In this document: positions 33,081 to 40,615 of the stretch, piece after piece | Layout of the letters: each line of letters begins with the position of its first letter | Position numbering within the stretch: position 1 is the stretch's first letter | Assembly: GCA_934255545.1 (NCBI GenBank) | Contig: CAKQOE010000020.1 | Location: forward strand, 1-41,093 | Source of the DNA: an uncultured Clostridia bacterium | GTDB taxonomy: Bacteria > Bacillota > Clostridia > Peptostreptococcales > Anaerovoracaceae | Direction of reading: 5' to 3' | Length of the DNA stretch: 41,093 nt | Made by a program: the position numbers and the translations under genes | The notes under the pieces: model-generated | What the model was told of the DNA's origin: nothing | Seen by the model: only the letters and a program-made list of their open reading frames with translations | Databases searched by the model: none

Positions 33081-34043
33081 ATGGCTGACGAAAAGAAAAA
33101 GAATTACGCAACCGTTGAAACCACTCATGTAGACGGCATGCAGGTAAGAAAATACAAGCTGAACGAAGGCGGCGAAACGCTTTTCAAGATAAGGACAGAG
33201 GCTGAGATCGAGCAGGAGATCCAGGACTATGAGGACAAGCTCAGAGAAGAGGCCGAAAAAAAAGCCGAGGCGCGCAGAGAAAAGTTCAAACAGCAGCTTA
33301 AAGAAGATCTTGAAGATCAGAACTTCGAGTTTGACGAGATAAGTCTCGCGCAGGCCGCAGAAAAGCTGAAGCTCGATCCGGAGCAGATAAACGAAAAGCT
33401 CGCCGAGCTTACAAAAGACGACTATATTTTCTGCATAGGCGACAGCATCACTTACGGTTTTGAAGTAGAAGGTGTCCAGACCTGGATCGGAAGGCTGCGC
33501 CGCGAGGAAGAGATAAACCTCATAAACGTAGGCGTAAACGGCGATACGACAGCCGATATGATAGGCCGTTTCCACGAGCATGTGCTCGACTACAGGCCGA
33601 AGGCCGTCCTCATAATGGGCGGAGGCAACGACGTCATGGGCGGCACGCAGATGCAGTTTGTTACGAATAACATAGCAATGATGGCGCAGCTCGCGCTCGA
33701 CCGGGGCATTATCCCGATGATAGGCATCCAGCCTGAGCCGGACCACAAAAATGTTCCGGAAGAGATAAAGAGTATGCTCGACTACGACCAGGTAAAGGAA
33801 AACCTCGCAGAGCTCAAGCAGTGGCTCATAACGTTCGCAAAAGCAAACAACCTTCCGCTCATCGACTTTGACACAGGCATGAAAAACAGACTCAGAGCCG
33901 GTTACGGCAGGTATTTCTTTGACGGCATCCATCCAAACCCGTCAGGCCACAGGATGATGGCGATAGTCGCAAAGGAAGCGTTTGTAAAAATGGGACTCCT
34001 CAAAGAAGAAGCCCCTGAGGAAGACCACAGATTTGACCTGTAG
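33081..34043 (+). CDS. GDSL/SGNH hydrolase with N-terminal coiled coil
   Basis: A 320-residue cytoplasmic protein; no signal peptide. Residues ~35-85 form a highly charged coiled coil (EIEQEIQDYEDKLREEAEKK), followed by a short helical link and an SGNH hydrolase domain from about 115: block I IGDSITYG with the nucleophile Ser near 121, block III GGGNDV, and block V DGIHPNPSGH with the Asp/His pair near 280. It would cleave an ester or acyl group; the substrate is unknown. I prefer the second ATG (33081), 9 nt after AGGAGG; the first (33075) is only 3 nt after it. It heads a run of three same-strand genes with the sirtuin and surE. Confidence 0.87.
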   Translation: MADEKKKNYATVETTHVDGMQVRKYKLNEGGETLFKIRTEAEIEQEIQDYEDKLREEAEKKAEARREKFKQQLKEDLEDQNFEFDEISLAQAAEKLKLDPEQINEKLAELTKDDYIFCIGDSITYGFEVEGVQTWIGRLRREEEINLINVGVNGDTTADMIGRFHEHVLDYRPKAVLIMGGGNDVMGGTQMQFVTNNIAMMAQLALDRGIIPMIGIQPEPDHKNVPEEIKSMLDYDQVKENLAELKQWLITFAKANNLPLIDFDTGMKNRLRAGYGRYFFDGIHPNPSGHRMMAIVAKEAFVKMGLLKEEAPEEDHRFDL

Positions 34044-34107
34044 CCGCATGACGCAGGAAGCGAGCATATATAAATGAATAAATAAGCGATGAATAAATCG
34101 CAGACAG

Positions 34108-34124
34108 CGCGCGCCCGGCGCGCG
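34108..34124 (+). repeat. CCG-triloop hairpin between GDSL and sirtuin genes
   Basis: CGCGCGC-CCG-GCGCGCG, identical over all 17 nt to the copy at 8477-8493. Confidence 0.75.
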
Positions 34125-34152
34125 ATAAGACAGAGAAAGGGGTCATTGAAAA

Positions 34153-34929
34153 ATGTATGAAGAACTCAAAAAGATAATTGACGAAAGCAACAATATAGTA
34201 TTTTTCGGAGGCGCCGGCGTCTCAACAGAAAGCGGCGTACCTGATTTCCGTTCAGAGAACGGCCTGTGGAACGCAAAAACGCGCTTTAACTGCACACCTG
34301 AGGAGATAGTGAGCCATTCATTCTTCATGAACCGTACCGATGATTTTTATGAGTACTATATGCAGAACCTTATATTCCCGGACGTAAAACCGAATGCGAC
34401 TCACTATGCGCTTGCAAAGCTCGAACAGATGGGAAAGCTGAAAGCGATAGTTACTCAGAACATAGACGGCCTGCATCAGGCAGCAGGCAGCAAAGAAGTG
34501 TACGAGATACACGGCACGATATCGCGCGCCCACTGCATGGAGTGCGGTAAGGAGTACGACCTTGACTATACGCTCGACAAGTCGCACTGGAAAGAAGGCG
34601 CATATACACCTCTCTGCAGCTGCGGTGGAGTGCTCAAGCCTGACGTAGTGCTTTATGAAGAAGCACTGAATGATGAACTCATCATGAAATCGGTAAAAGC
34701 GATATCCGAAGCAGACACTCTCATAATCGGAGGTACTTCACTTGTTGTATATCCGGCTGCAAGCTTTGTAAACTATTTCAAAGGAAAACATCTGGTACTT
34801 ATAAACAAACAGGAAACGTCATATGATAAGAATGCAGACATGGTCATACATGATTCGCTCGGAAAGGTATTTTCAAGCGTAGTGGACGGCATAGAATATA
34901 CCGAAAAGCCGGTAGAGCTCAACAAGTGA
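34153..34929 (+). CDS. cobB: NAD-dependent protein deacylase (sirtuin)
   Basis: A 258-residue Sir2 protein that removes acyl groups from lysines using NAD. GGAGVSTESGVPDFR binds NAD, TQNIDGLH and IHGT contain the catalytic Asn/Asp/His residues, and four cysteines (CMEC near 132-135 and CSC near 155-157) form the zinc site, the last pair in CxC form. AAGGGG precedes the ATG at a somewhat long distance. It stands 109 bp after the GDSL gene and 30 bp before surE. Confidence 0.94.
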   Translation: MYEELKKIIDESNNIVFFGGAGVSTESGVPDFRSENGLWNAKTRFNCTPEEIVSHSFFMNRTDDFYEYYMQNLIFPDVKPNATHYALAKLEQMGKLKAIVTQNIDGLHQAAGSKEVYEIHGTISRAHCMECGKEYDLDYTLDKSHWKEGAYTPLCSCGGVLKPDVVLYEEALNDELIMKSVKAISEADTLIIGGTSLVVYPAASFVNYFKGKHLVLINKQETSYDKNADMVIHDSLGKVFSSVVDGIEYTEKPVELNK

Positions 34930-34959
34930 TCAGAATAAGAAGGTGAAAGGAAAAGAAAA

Positions 34960-35742
34960 ATGAATATACTGGTTTCAAACGACGACGGCATACAGGCAGA
35001 GGGGATGCGCGTGCTCGTAAAAGCTCTTGCAGCCATACCGGGAAACAACGTTTACGTATCAGCTCCGGACGGCCAGCGCAGCGCATGCGGGCACGGCATA
35101 ACGATGACAGCGCCTATCATGGTAGACGACAGCGTTTCAGTAGATGGCGCGGTTTGGGCGCAGGCACTTTCGGGAACACCGGCCGATTGTGTGAAATTCG
35201 GCATCAAAAGGCTCAAAAAAGAGCAGGATATAGATATAGATATCGTTTTTTCCGGCATAAATCACGGCGGAAATATCGGCAGCGACGTATTTTACTCAGG
35301 AACTGTATCAGCAGCTATAGAGGGTGTTCTGTGCGGAGTTCCGGCAGTAGCGCTTTCAGTAGGCACGTCGGCTCCGACGACAGAAATGTTTGAAAACTGC
35401 GCAGCGATAGTAAGCCAGCTGTGCGAAACGGCAGTACCTGACATGGATAAGCTGACTGTCCTTAACATAAACTACCCGCCGCTGCCGCCTGCAGAGATAA
35501 AGGGAATAAAGATCACGAAGCTCGGCCCTCGCGAGTACGCCGAAAAGTTTGAGCTTATGGAAAATCCGAAAGGTCAGAAATATTACTGGTATTGTGGGGA
35601 TATGGTAGTGTATAATGATTTGCCGGATGACTACGACGTAATGGCGCAGCAGGACGGATACGTATCTGTAACACCGCTTCAGCTCGATCTTACGAATCAC
35701 GACCTGCGCAAAAAAGTCGCAGGCTGGAAGCTGAGCGTTTAG
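34960..35742 (+). CDS. surE: 5'/3'-nucleotidase SurE
   Basis: A 260-residue metal-dependent survival phosphatase acting on nucleoside monophosphates. SNDDGIQAEGM near the start has the metal-binding Asp pair; GINHGGNIGSDVFYSGTVSA is the second family signature. The length is normal. GGTGAAAGG precedes the ATG. The 30-bp gap to the sirtuin suggests one transcript. A GC hairpin abuts its stop codon. Confidence 0.95.
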   Translation: MNILVSNDDGIQAEGMRVLVKALAAIPGNNVYVSAPDGQRSACGHGITMTAPIMVDDSVSVDGAVWAQALSGTPADCVKFGIKRLKKEQDIDIDIVFSGINHGGNIGSDVFYSGTVSAAIEGVLCGVPAVALSVGTSAPTTEMFENCAAIVSQLCETAVPDMDKLTVLNINYPPLPPAEIKGIKITKLGPREYAEKFELMENPKGQKYYWYCGDMVVYNDLPDDYDVMAQQDGYVSVTPLQLDLTNHDLRKKVAGWKLSV

Positions 35743-35758
35743 CCGGCGCCGGCGCCGG
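35743..35758 (+). repeat. GC hairpin directly after the surE stop codon
   Basis: CCGGCG-CCGG-CGCCGG begins on the base after TAG. No T-run follows. Confidence 0.6.
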
Positions 35759-35835
35759 AATATCCGGGCTGTGAATCAGCTACATTGTTATGAAAGGAGA
35801 ACGGGGCACGGGACAGTCCGTTGTGGGAATTGTGT

Positions 35836-35851
35836 GCGGCCGTGAGGCCGC
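35836..35851 (+). repeat. GNRA-class hairpin in the DUF2156 leader
   Basis: GCGGCC-GTGA-GGCCGC, 6-bp arms, sense. It is enclosed by a longer-range GGACAG/CTGTCC pairing (about 35811-35866), so the leader looks structured. Confidence 0.75.
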
Positions 35852-35879
35852 GTAAGGCTGTCCGATGTAATATATATTA

Positions 35880-36890
35880 ATGTATTTTTTTAAGAATGAA
35901 ATAACTATCGATAAAAAAGAAGAACTTGAAGATTATCTTAATGCTTTTGCTCACGAGACCTCCGGTCTCACGTTTTCTTCATTATATATGTGGAGAAAAG
36001 CGAACTTTTTCTCGTATGAGATCATAAATGATTTTCTGTGTGTGGCGGGTCAGAGCAATTTTGAAGGATTTAAGGAAGATCCTTTTGTTTTCCCGCTGCT
36101 GCCGCTGAAGGGCGACTGCAACGGAGAAAAGATGAAAAGGACGCTTGAAGAGGTCATAAAACGATTCGAGGAGAGGGGAGAGCCGTTCGTTATGCGGCTC
36201 ATACCGCCTCATATGCAGTCTTCGTACATGAGTGTGATGCCGGGAAAATTTTTATTCCTGAACGACAGGGCAAATCATGATTATGTTTACAGCGTGGACG
36301 AGCTTGCAGAGCTTAAAGGAAAAAAATTCCATGGCAAGAAGAATCATGTGAACCGATTCAATCGCGATTATGAGGGACGTTACGAGGTAGTTCCCATGTC
36401 AGCGGAGCTTGTAGGCGAGGCGCTTAAGATGCTGAAGTATATAGATGACAAAAAGCAGGTCGATGGCTTTGAGGCTGAGATGCTCCAGATGGAAGCTGAA
36501 GCGCTTCAGGATATACTGCCTGTTTATGACAGACTGGGTCTTGAGGGATGCGCTATACTCATAGACGGCAGGCTTGAGGCATACGCTTTCGGCGGAGCGC
36601 TGGGAGATGATACCATAGTCGAGCATGTCGAAAAGGCAAATACAGACTTTGCAGGTCTCTACCAGAAGATCAATAACGAGTTCTGCAGGATGATGCAGGG
36701 AAAGTACAAGTATGTGAATCGTGAAGAGGATATGGGCCTGCAGGGGCTGAGAAAGGCAAAAACATCGTACAAGCCTGTAAAAATGATAGAAAAGAGCATT
36801 GCGATGCTTGTTGATGACAAGGAAGCGATAGAGCGCTACAGCTTTGATGAGGAGTCGGAGATCGGTTCAGTTGAAACTGTTGCATGCTGA
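35880..36890 (+). CDS. DUF2156 domain protein
   Basis: A 336-residue soluble protein matching DUF2156, related to the catalytic (GNAT-fold) part of phosphatidylglycerol lysyltransferases such as MprF but without the membrane part. LTFSSLYMWRKANFF near the start and KKFHGKKNHVNRFNRDY in the middle are typical of this stand-alone family; the second GNAT repeat covers about 150-300. An aminoacyl- or acyl-transfer role is inferred only from the fold. The ATG has no clear ribosome binding site; the structured leader may matter. A strong terminator follows at 36996-37030. Confidence 0.87.
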   Translation: MYFFKNEITIDKKEELEDYLNAFAHETSGLTFSSLYMWRKANFFSYEIINDFLCVAGQSNFEGFKEDPFVFPLLPLKGDCNGEKMKRTLEEVIKRFEERGEPFVMRLIPPHMQSSYMSVMPGKFLFLNDRANHDYVYSVDELAELKGKKFHGKKNHVNRFNRDYEGRYEVVPMSAELVGEALKMLKYIDDKKQVDGFEAEMLQMEAEALQDILPVYDRLGLEGCAILIDGRLEAYAFGGALGDDTIVEHVEKANTDFAGLYQKINNEFCRMMQGKYKYVNREEDMGLQGLRKAKTSYKPVKMIEKSIAMLVDDKEAIERYSFDEESEIGSVETVAC

Positions 36891-36995
36891 TCGGAGCAGA
36901 CAGACGGAGCACTGATCGTCAGTTATTGATGGACTGCCAACTCGGCGGATATCTGCGGTAAAATAAAATTAAATGATATAATATAGTATTACACA

Positions 36996-37030
36996 CGGTC
37001 GGGCGCTGCGGCGCCCGACCGTTATTTTTT
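36996..37030 (+). terminator. Terminator after the DUF2156 gene
   Basis: CGGTCGGGCGC-TGCG-GCGCCCGACCG, an 11-bp perfect stem, then TTATTTTTT. An extended -10 (TGATATAAT, 36974-36982) lies just upstream, so a promoter may fire directly into this hairpin. Confidence 0.85.
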
Positions 37031-37113
37031 GCAGTAAAAACCTTACAGGGTAAAATATTGCAGAACGCATAAAATAAATGGTTTACGGCATCTGTAATTT
37101 TGAAGGAGAATTT

Positions 37114-38094
37114 ATGAAACTGAACAAAGCAATGGAACGCCATATAATTTACTGCAGAGAAACGCGCAGGATGTCGCCTAACACTGTAAAAAGCTATGAA
37201 TATGCTGTAAGGCGTTTTGTGGAATTTATGGGATTTCGTTACACTGTTGATGAGGTAGAGCATGTATGTAAAAATCACATACTTGATTATCTGCAGGATC
37301 TCAGCTCATCATACTCGCCGTCGTCGGCGACACAGCATTTTACGATAGTTCATGTATTTTTCAATTATCTTGAGGATTACGGAGCTATAGAGGATTCGCC
37401 TTTCAGAAGGATCCATGAAAGGAAGCTCAAGATACCGAAGCGCCTGCCGATTACGCTGACTATAGAAGAGATACGCGATATACTGACAGCGGCGTATGTC
37501 GCAAAGCCGAGGTCGTTTTACGGAGCTGTGCGCGGCGAGGACATGCTGCATTACCGCGACTGTCTGATACTTGAAGTGCTGTTTAATACAGGAATGAGAG
37601 TGCATGAGCTTTGCGGCCTGAAATTAAGTGATTATGACGAAAAAAGCGGGATCATAAAATTCATAGGAAAAGGTAACAAGGAACGCAAGTGTTACCTGAC
37701 AGGCAGCAATCTGCCTGAACTTTACAGTCATTATCTGACACTTCGCGAGGATTTTCTGAAAAAGAAGGGGATGCAGTGCGAGCATATATTTATAAACCGT
37801 TTCGGAGGCGCACTGTCCGCGCAGGGTGTGCGTGATATAGTCAGCAAGTACAGCAAGGCCGCAGGCATAACAAAAAATGTAACGCCGCATGTTTTCCGTC
37901 ATTCGTTTGCGACGCTGCTTATGGAGCAGGGCGTAAATCTGCGCTACATACAGGAGTATCTTGGCCATGAAACGATACTTACTACTCAGCGCTACCTTCA
38001 CATAAGCGATAAGGAAGCACAGGAAACACTGATAGCGCATCATCCGCGCGCAAAGATAACACCTGAAATGTTTGATGATAAGGAGCAGGAATAA
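37114..38094 (+). CDS. Tyrosine recombinase, XerC/XerD type
   Basis: A 326-residue site-specific recombinase. The N-terminal SAM-like core-binding domain (about 1-95) is followed by the catalytic domain with Arg (TGMRVHELCGL, near 162), Lys (GKGNKERK), His-x-x-Arg (HVFRHSFATLL), His (GHETILTTQRY) and the nucleophile Tyr (near 293). All catalytic residues are present. AAGGAG lies 5 nt before the ATG at 37114; the upstream in-frame ATG at 37078 has none. Xer proteins resolve chromosome dimers at dif sites; a phage or element integrase is also possible, but no other mobile genes are nearby and no att or dif site was recognised. Confidence 0.92.
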   Translation: MKLNKAMERHIIYCRETRRMSPNTVKSYEYAVRRFVEFMGFRYTVDEVEHVCKNHILDYLQDLSSSYSPSSATQHFTIVHVFFNYLEDYGAIEDSPFRRIHERKLKIPKRLPITLTIEEIRDILTAAYVAKPRSFYGAVRGEDMLHYRDCLILEVLFNTGMRVHELCGLKLSDYDEKSGIIKFIGKGNKERKCYLTGSNLPELYSHYLTLREDFLKKKGMQCEHIFINRFGGALSAQGVRDIVSKYSKAAGITKNVTPHVFRHSFATLLMEQGVNLRYIQEYLGHETILTTQRYLHISDKEAQETLIAHHPRAKITPEMFDDKEQE

Positions 38095-38155
38095 TACAGT
38101 AAATAATGAATGATCTGCCGACTACAAACCATAAGTTGTTACGCGTTCAAAAATG

Positions 38156-38236
38156 AAAAAGCCGCGCTGCCGTACAGCGGCCCGATCGATGTCATAAGCG
38201 GCATTGCGGGCGCTGCCGGCAGCGCGGCAGTTTTTT
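38156..38236. terminator. Bidirectional terminator between recombinase and trpS
   Basis: GCCGCGCTGCCG (38161-38172) pairs with CGGCAGCGCGGC (38217-38228); A5 on the left and T6 on the right. A smaller stem may form in the 44-nt loop. Confidence 0.85.
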
Positions 38237-38269
38237 ATTATTGAATATTCAAATTATTAGTGCAGTTGA

Positions 38270-39331
38270 CTATTTCAGAAGGTTATTATCTACGAAATAA
38301 TCTATGCGCATAGAGTGGCGGACTTCAGCAAGCGTCTTGGCGGCAGTTGCTTCAGCGACCTTTGTGCCTTCCTTAAGGATGTCGTATACCTCAGGCAGGC
38401 GCTGCTCCCAGTACTTTCTTCTTGTGCGGATAGGCTCAAGCTCAGCCTGGAGGACGTTATTGAGGAACTTCTTTACCTTAACGTCGCCGAGACCGCCGCG
38501 GCGGTAGTGATCCTTGAGCTCATCGAGGCATGAGTAGTCAGGCAGGAATTCAGCGAAATAATCGTCCTTGCAGAAAGCGTCAAGGTAGATGAACACAGGG
38601 TTGCCCTCGACCTCGCCCGGATCTTCGACTCTCAGGTGGTTCGGGTCTGTGAACATAGACATGACTTTTTTCTTGATATCTTCAGGCTCGTCAGCGAGGT
38701 AGATGCAGTTTCCGATGGATTTGCTCATCTTTGCCTTGCCGTCTATGCCGGGCAGACGCACGCATGACTTGTTTGAAGGAAGTATGATCTCCGGCTCGGT
38801 AAGAGTCTCACCATATACGTCGTTAAACTTGTGAACTATCTCGCGGCACTGCTCAAGCATAGGCTTCTGATCTTCGCCGGCAGGGACTGTAGTAGCGTGG
38901 AACGCTGTGATATCAGCGGCCTGGCTTACAGGGTAGCATAAAAATCCTGCAGGGATGCTCGCTTCAAAATTTTTCTGCTGGATCTCAGCCTTTACAGTAG
39001 GGTTGCGCTGGAGGCGCGCTACTGTTACCAGATTCATATAGTAGACTGTCAGCTCTGTGAGCTGAGGGATGAGCGACTGGATAAATATATGTGACTTGGC
39101 AGGGTCGATGCCGCACGCGAGGTAGTCGAGCGCCACCTGCATGATATTGCTGCGCACCTTTTCAGGGTTTTCAGCGTTATCGGTAAGTGCCTGAGCGTCG
39201 GCTATCATTATATAGATCTCGTCGTATTCGCCTGAATCCTGCAGTTTTACGCGCTCTTTGAGCGAACCGACATAGTGACCTACGTGAAGATGACCGGTTG
39301 GACGGTCGCCGGTTAATATTACTTTTTTCAT
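38270..39331 (-). CDS. trpS: Tryptophanyl-tRNA synthetase
   Basis: A 353-residue class I synthetase that charges tRNA-Trp. The HIGH-type motif is in GDRPTGHLHVGHY and the KMSKS loop is in GKAKMSKSIGN. The length is normal. AAAGGAG precedes the ATG. It has a perfect consensus promoter close upstream and no T-box, so it seems constitutively and strongly expressed. It converges on the recombinase gene. The 51-bp repeat array begins about 125 bp upstream of its -35 box. Confidence 0.96.
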   Translation of the reverse strand: MKKVILTGDRPTGHLHVGHYVGSLKERVKLQDSGEYDEIYIMIADAQALTDNAENPEKVRSNIMQVALDYLACGIDPAKSHIFIQSLIPQLTELTVYYMNLVTVARLQRNPTVKAEIQQKNFEASIPAGFLCYPVSQAADITAFHATTVPAGEDQKPMLEQCREIVHKFNDVYGETLTEPEIILPSNKSCVRLPGIDGKAKMSKSIGNCIYLADEPEDIKKKVMSMFTDPNHLRVEDPGEVEGNPVFIYLDAFCKDDYFAEFLPDYSCLDELKDHYRRGGLGDVKVKKFLNNVLQAELEPIRTRRKYWEQRLPEVYDILKEGTKVAEATAAKTLAEVRHSMRIDYFVDNNLLK

Positions 39332-39378
39332 TATTTTATCTGCTCCTTTTGTCTTCTGGAGATTTATATTCGCATTAA

Positions 39379-39407
39379 ATTATATAATTCGCTGAGTGAA
39401 GTGTCAA
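39379..39407 (-). promoter_or_regulatory. Consensus sigma-A promoter of trpS
   Basis: On the minus strand: TTGACA (39407-39402), 17-bp spacer, TATAAT (39384-39379); both hexamers are perfect. Confidence 0.9.
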
Positions 39408-39426
39408 TAAAGCCGTTTCACGGGAG

Positions 39427-39442
39427 CCGCCGTCACCGGCGG
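39427..39442 (-). repeat. GNRA-class hairpin upstream of trpS
   Basis: CCGCCG-TCAC-CGGCGG on the plus strand; the GTGA loop reads on the minus strand. Confidence 0.7.
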
Positions 39443-39472
39443 AGTAAGCTGTGTTGATTTAGGGTGTTGGGG

Positions 39473-39517
39473 TTGCCTGAGTTACTTGGGTTACTTGAGT
39501 TACTTGAGTTACTTGGG
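39473..39517 (+). repeat. 9-bp tandem repeat
   Basis: Five units, one degenerate (TTGCCTGAG) followed by four of TTACTTGAG or TTACTTGGG, lie between the trpS promoter and the 51-bp array. Confidence 0.85.
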
Positions 39518-39529
39518 TGATATATGTCT

Positions 39530-40615
39530 GGCTGATCAGCAAATTTGCTTGGGGGATGGGAATGCTGACTTTGTGGTAGGGGAAAAGTCAGCAGAATGAT
39601 GAATAGCTGAAAATGCTGAATTTGCGGCAGGGGGAAAGTCAGCAAAATGATGTATAGGCGGAAATGCTGACATTGCGGCAGGGGAAAAGTCAGCAGAATG
39701 ATGTATAGCCGGAAATGCTGACCTGGCAACAGGAAAAAAGTCAGCAGAATGATGTATAGCCGGAAATGCTGACTTTGCAGCAGGGGAAAAGTCAGCAGAA
39801 TGATGTATAGGCGAAAATGCTGACTTTACGGCAGGGAAAAAGTCAGCAAAATGATGTATAGCCGGAAATGCTGACTTGGCAGCAGGGGAAAAGTCAGCAG
39901 AATGATGTATGGCCGAAAATGCTGACCTGGCAACAGGAAAAAAGTCAGCAGAATGATGTATAGCCGGAAATGCTGATATTGCAGCAGGAGAAAAGTCAGC
40001 AAAAGAGTGCGTAGCTGAAAATGCTGACTTGACAGCTGAGAAAAAGTCAGCAGAATGATGAATAGGCGGAAATGCTGACTTTGTGGCAGGGGAAAAGTCA
40101 GCAGAATGGTGAATAGGCGGAAATGCTGACTTTGTGGCGGGGGAAAAGTCAGCAAAATTATGTATAGGCGGAAATGCTGACTTTACGACAGGGGAAAAGT
40201 CAGCAGAATGATGTATAGGCGAAAATGCTGACCTGGCAACAGGGAAAAAGTCAGCAGAATGATGTATGGCCGGAAATGCTGACTTTGCGGTATGGGAAAA
40301 GTCAGCAGAATGATATATGGCCGGAAATGCTGACCTGGCAACAGGAAAAAAGTCAGCAGAATGATGAATAGCTGAAAATGCTGACTTTGCAACTGAGAAA
40401 AAGTCAGCAGAATGATGTATAGCCGGAAATGCTGACCTGGCAACAGGGAAAAAGTCAGCAGAATGATGTATGGCCGAAAATGCTGACCTGGCAGCAGGGG
40501 AAAAGTCAGCAAAATGATGTATAGCTGGAAATGCTGACCTGACAATAGGGGAAAAGTCAGCATTTTGTATTGAAATTTAATTTGCTGACATACAAGTTGC
40601 AAAATAGTCAACATT
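39530..40615. repeat. Tandem array of about 21 units of 51 bp with internal dyads
   Basis: GTCAGC recurs at 39587 and every 51 bp to 40556, twenty times without a single indel. GCTGAC precedes it by 23 bp in 18 of those 20 units (GCTGAA and GCTGAT in the other two). A 21st, weaker unit keeps the phase (GCTGAC at 40584, GTCAAC at 40607), and a degenerate start is at 39531-39540. Each unit is GCTGAC, 17 bp, GTCAGC, 22 bp. In about half the units the arms reach 10 bp (TGCTGACTTT/AAAGTCAGCA). The 17-bp and 22-bp spacers vary by substitution. Minus-strand open frames across it arise because 51 is a multiple of 3. Confidence 0.95.

Noticed and set aside
32835..33932. 366-codon N-terminal extension of the ABC-F frame
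   Set aside because: It is antisense to the GDSL hydrolase and to both divergent promoters; the true start has AAAGGAG and aligns with the family.
37114..38094. Recombinase as part of a prophage or integrative element
   Set aside because: No other phage or element genes, no direct-repeat attachment sites seen, and all flanking genes are housekeeping.
39433..40614. Three minus-strand open frames across the 51-bp array with a 17-residue hydrophobic repeat
   Set aside because: They share one frame only because 51 is a multiple of 3. The frame is broken by in-frame stops, has no ribosome binding site, and the conserved parts of the array are the dyad half-sites, not codon patterns.
39530..40615. 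CRISPR array
   Set aside because: Spacers are not unique but diverged copies of each other, the half-sites are only 6-10 bp, and no cas gene is nearby.
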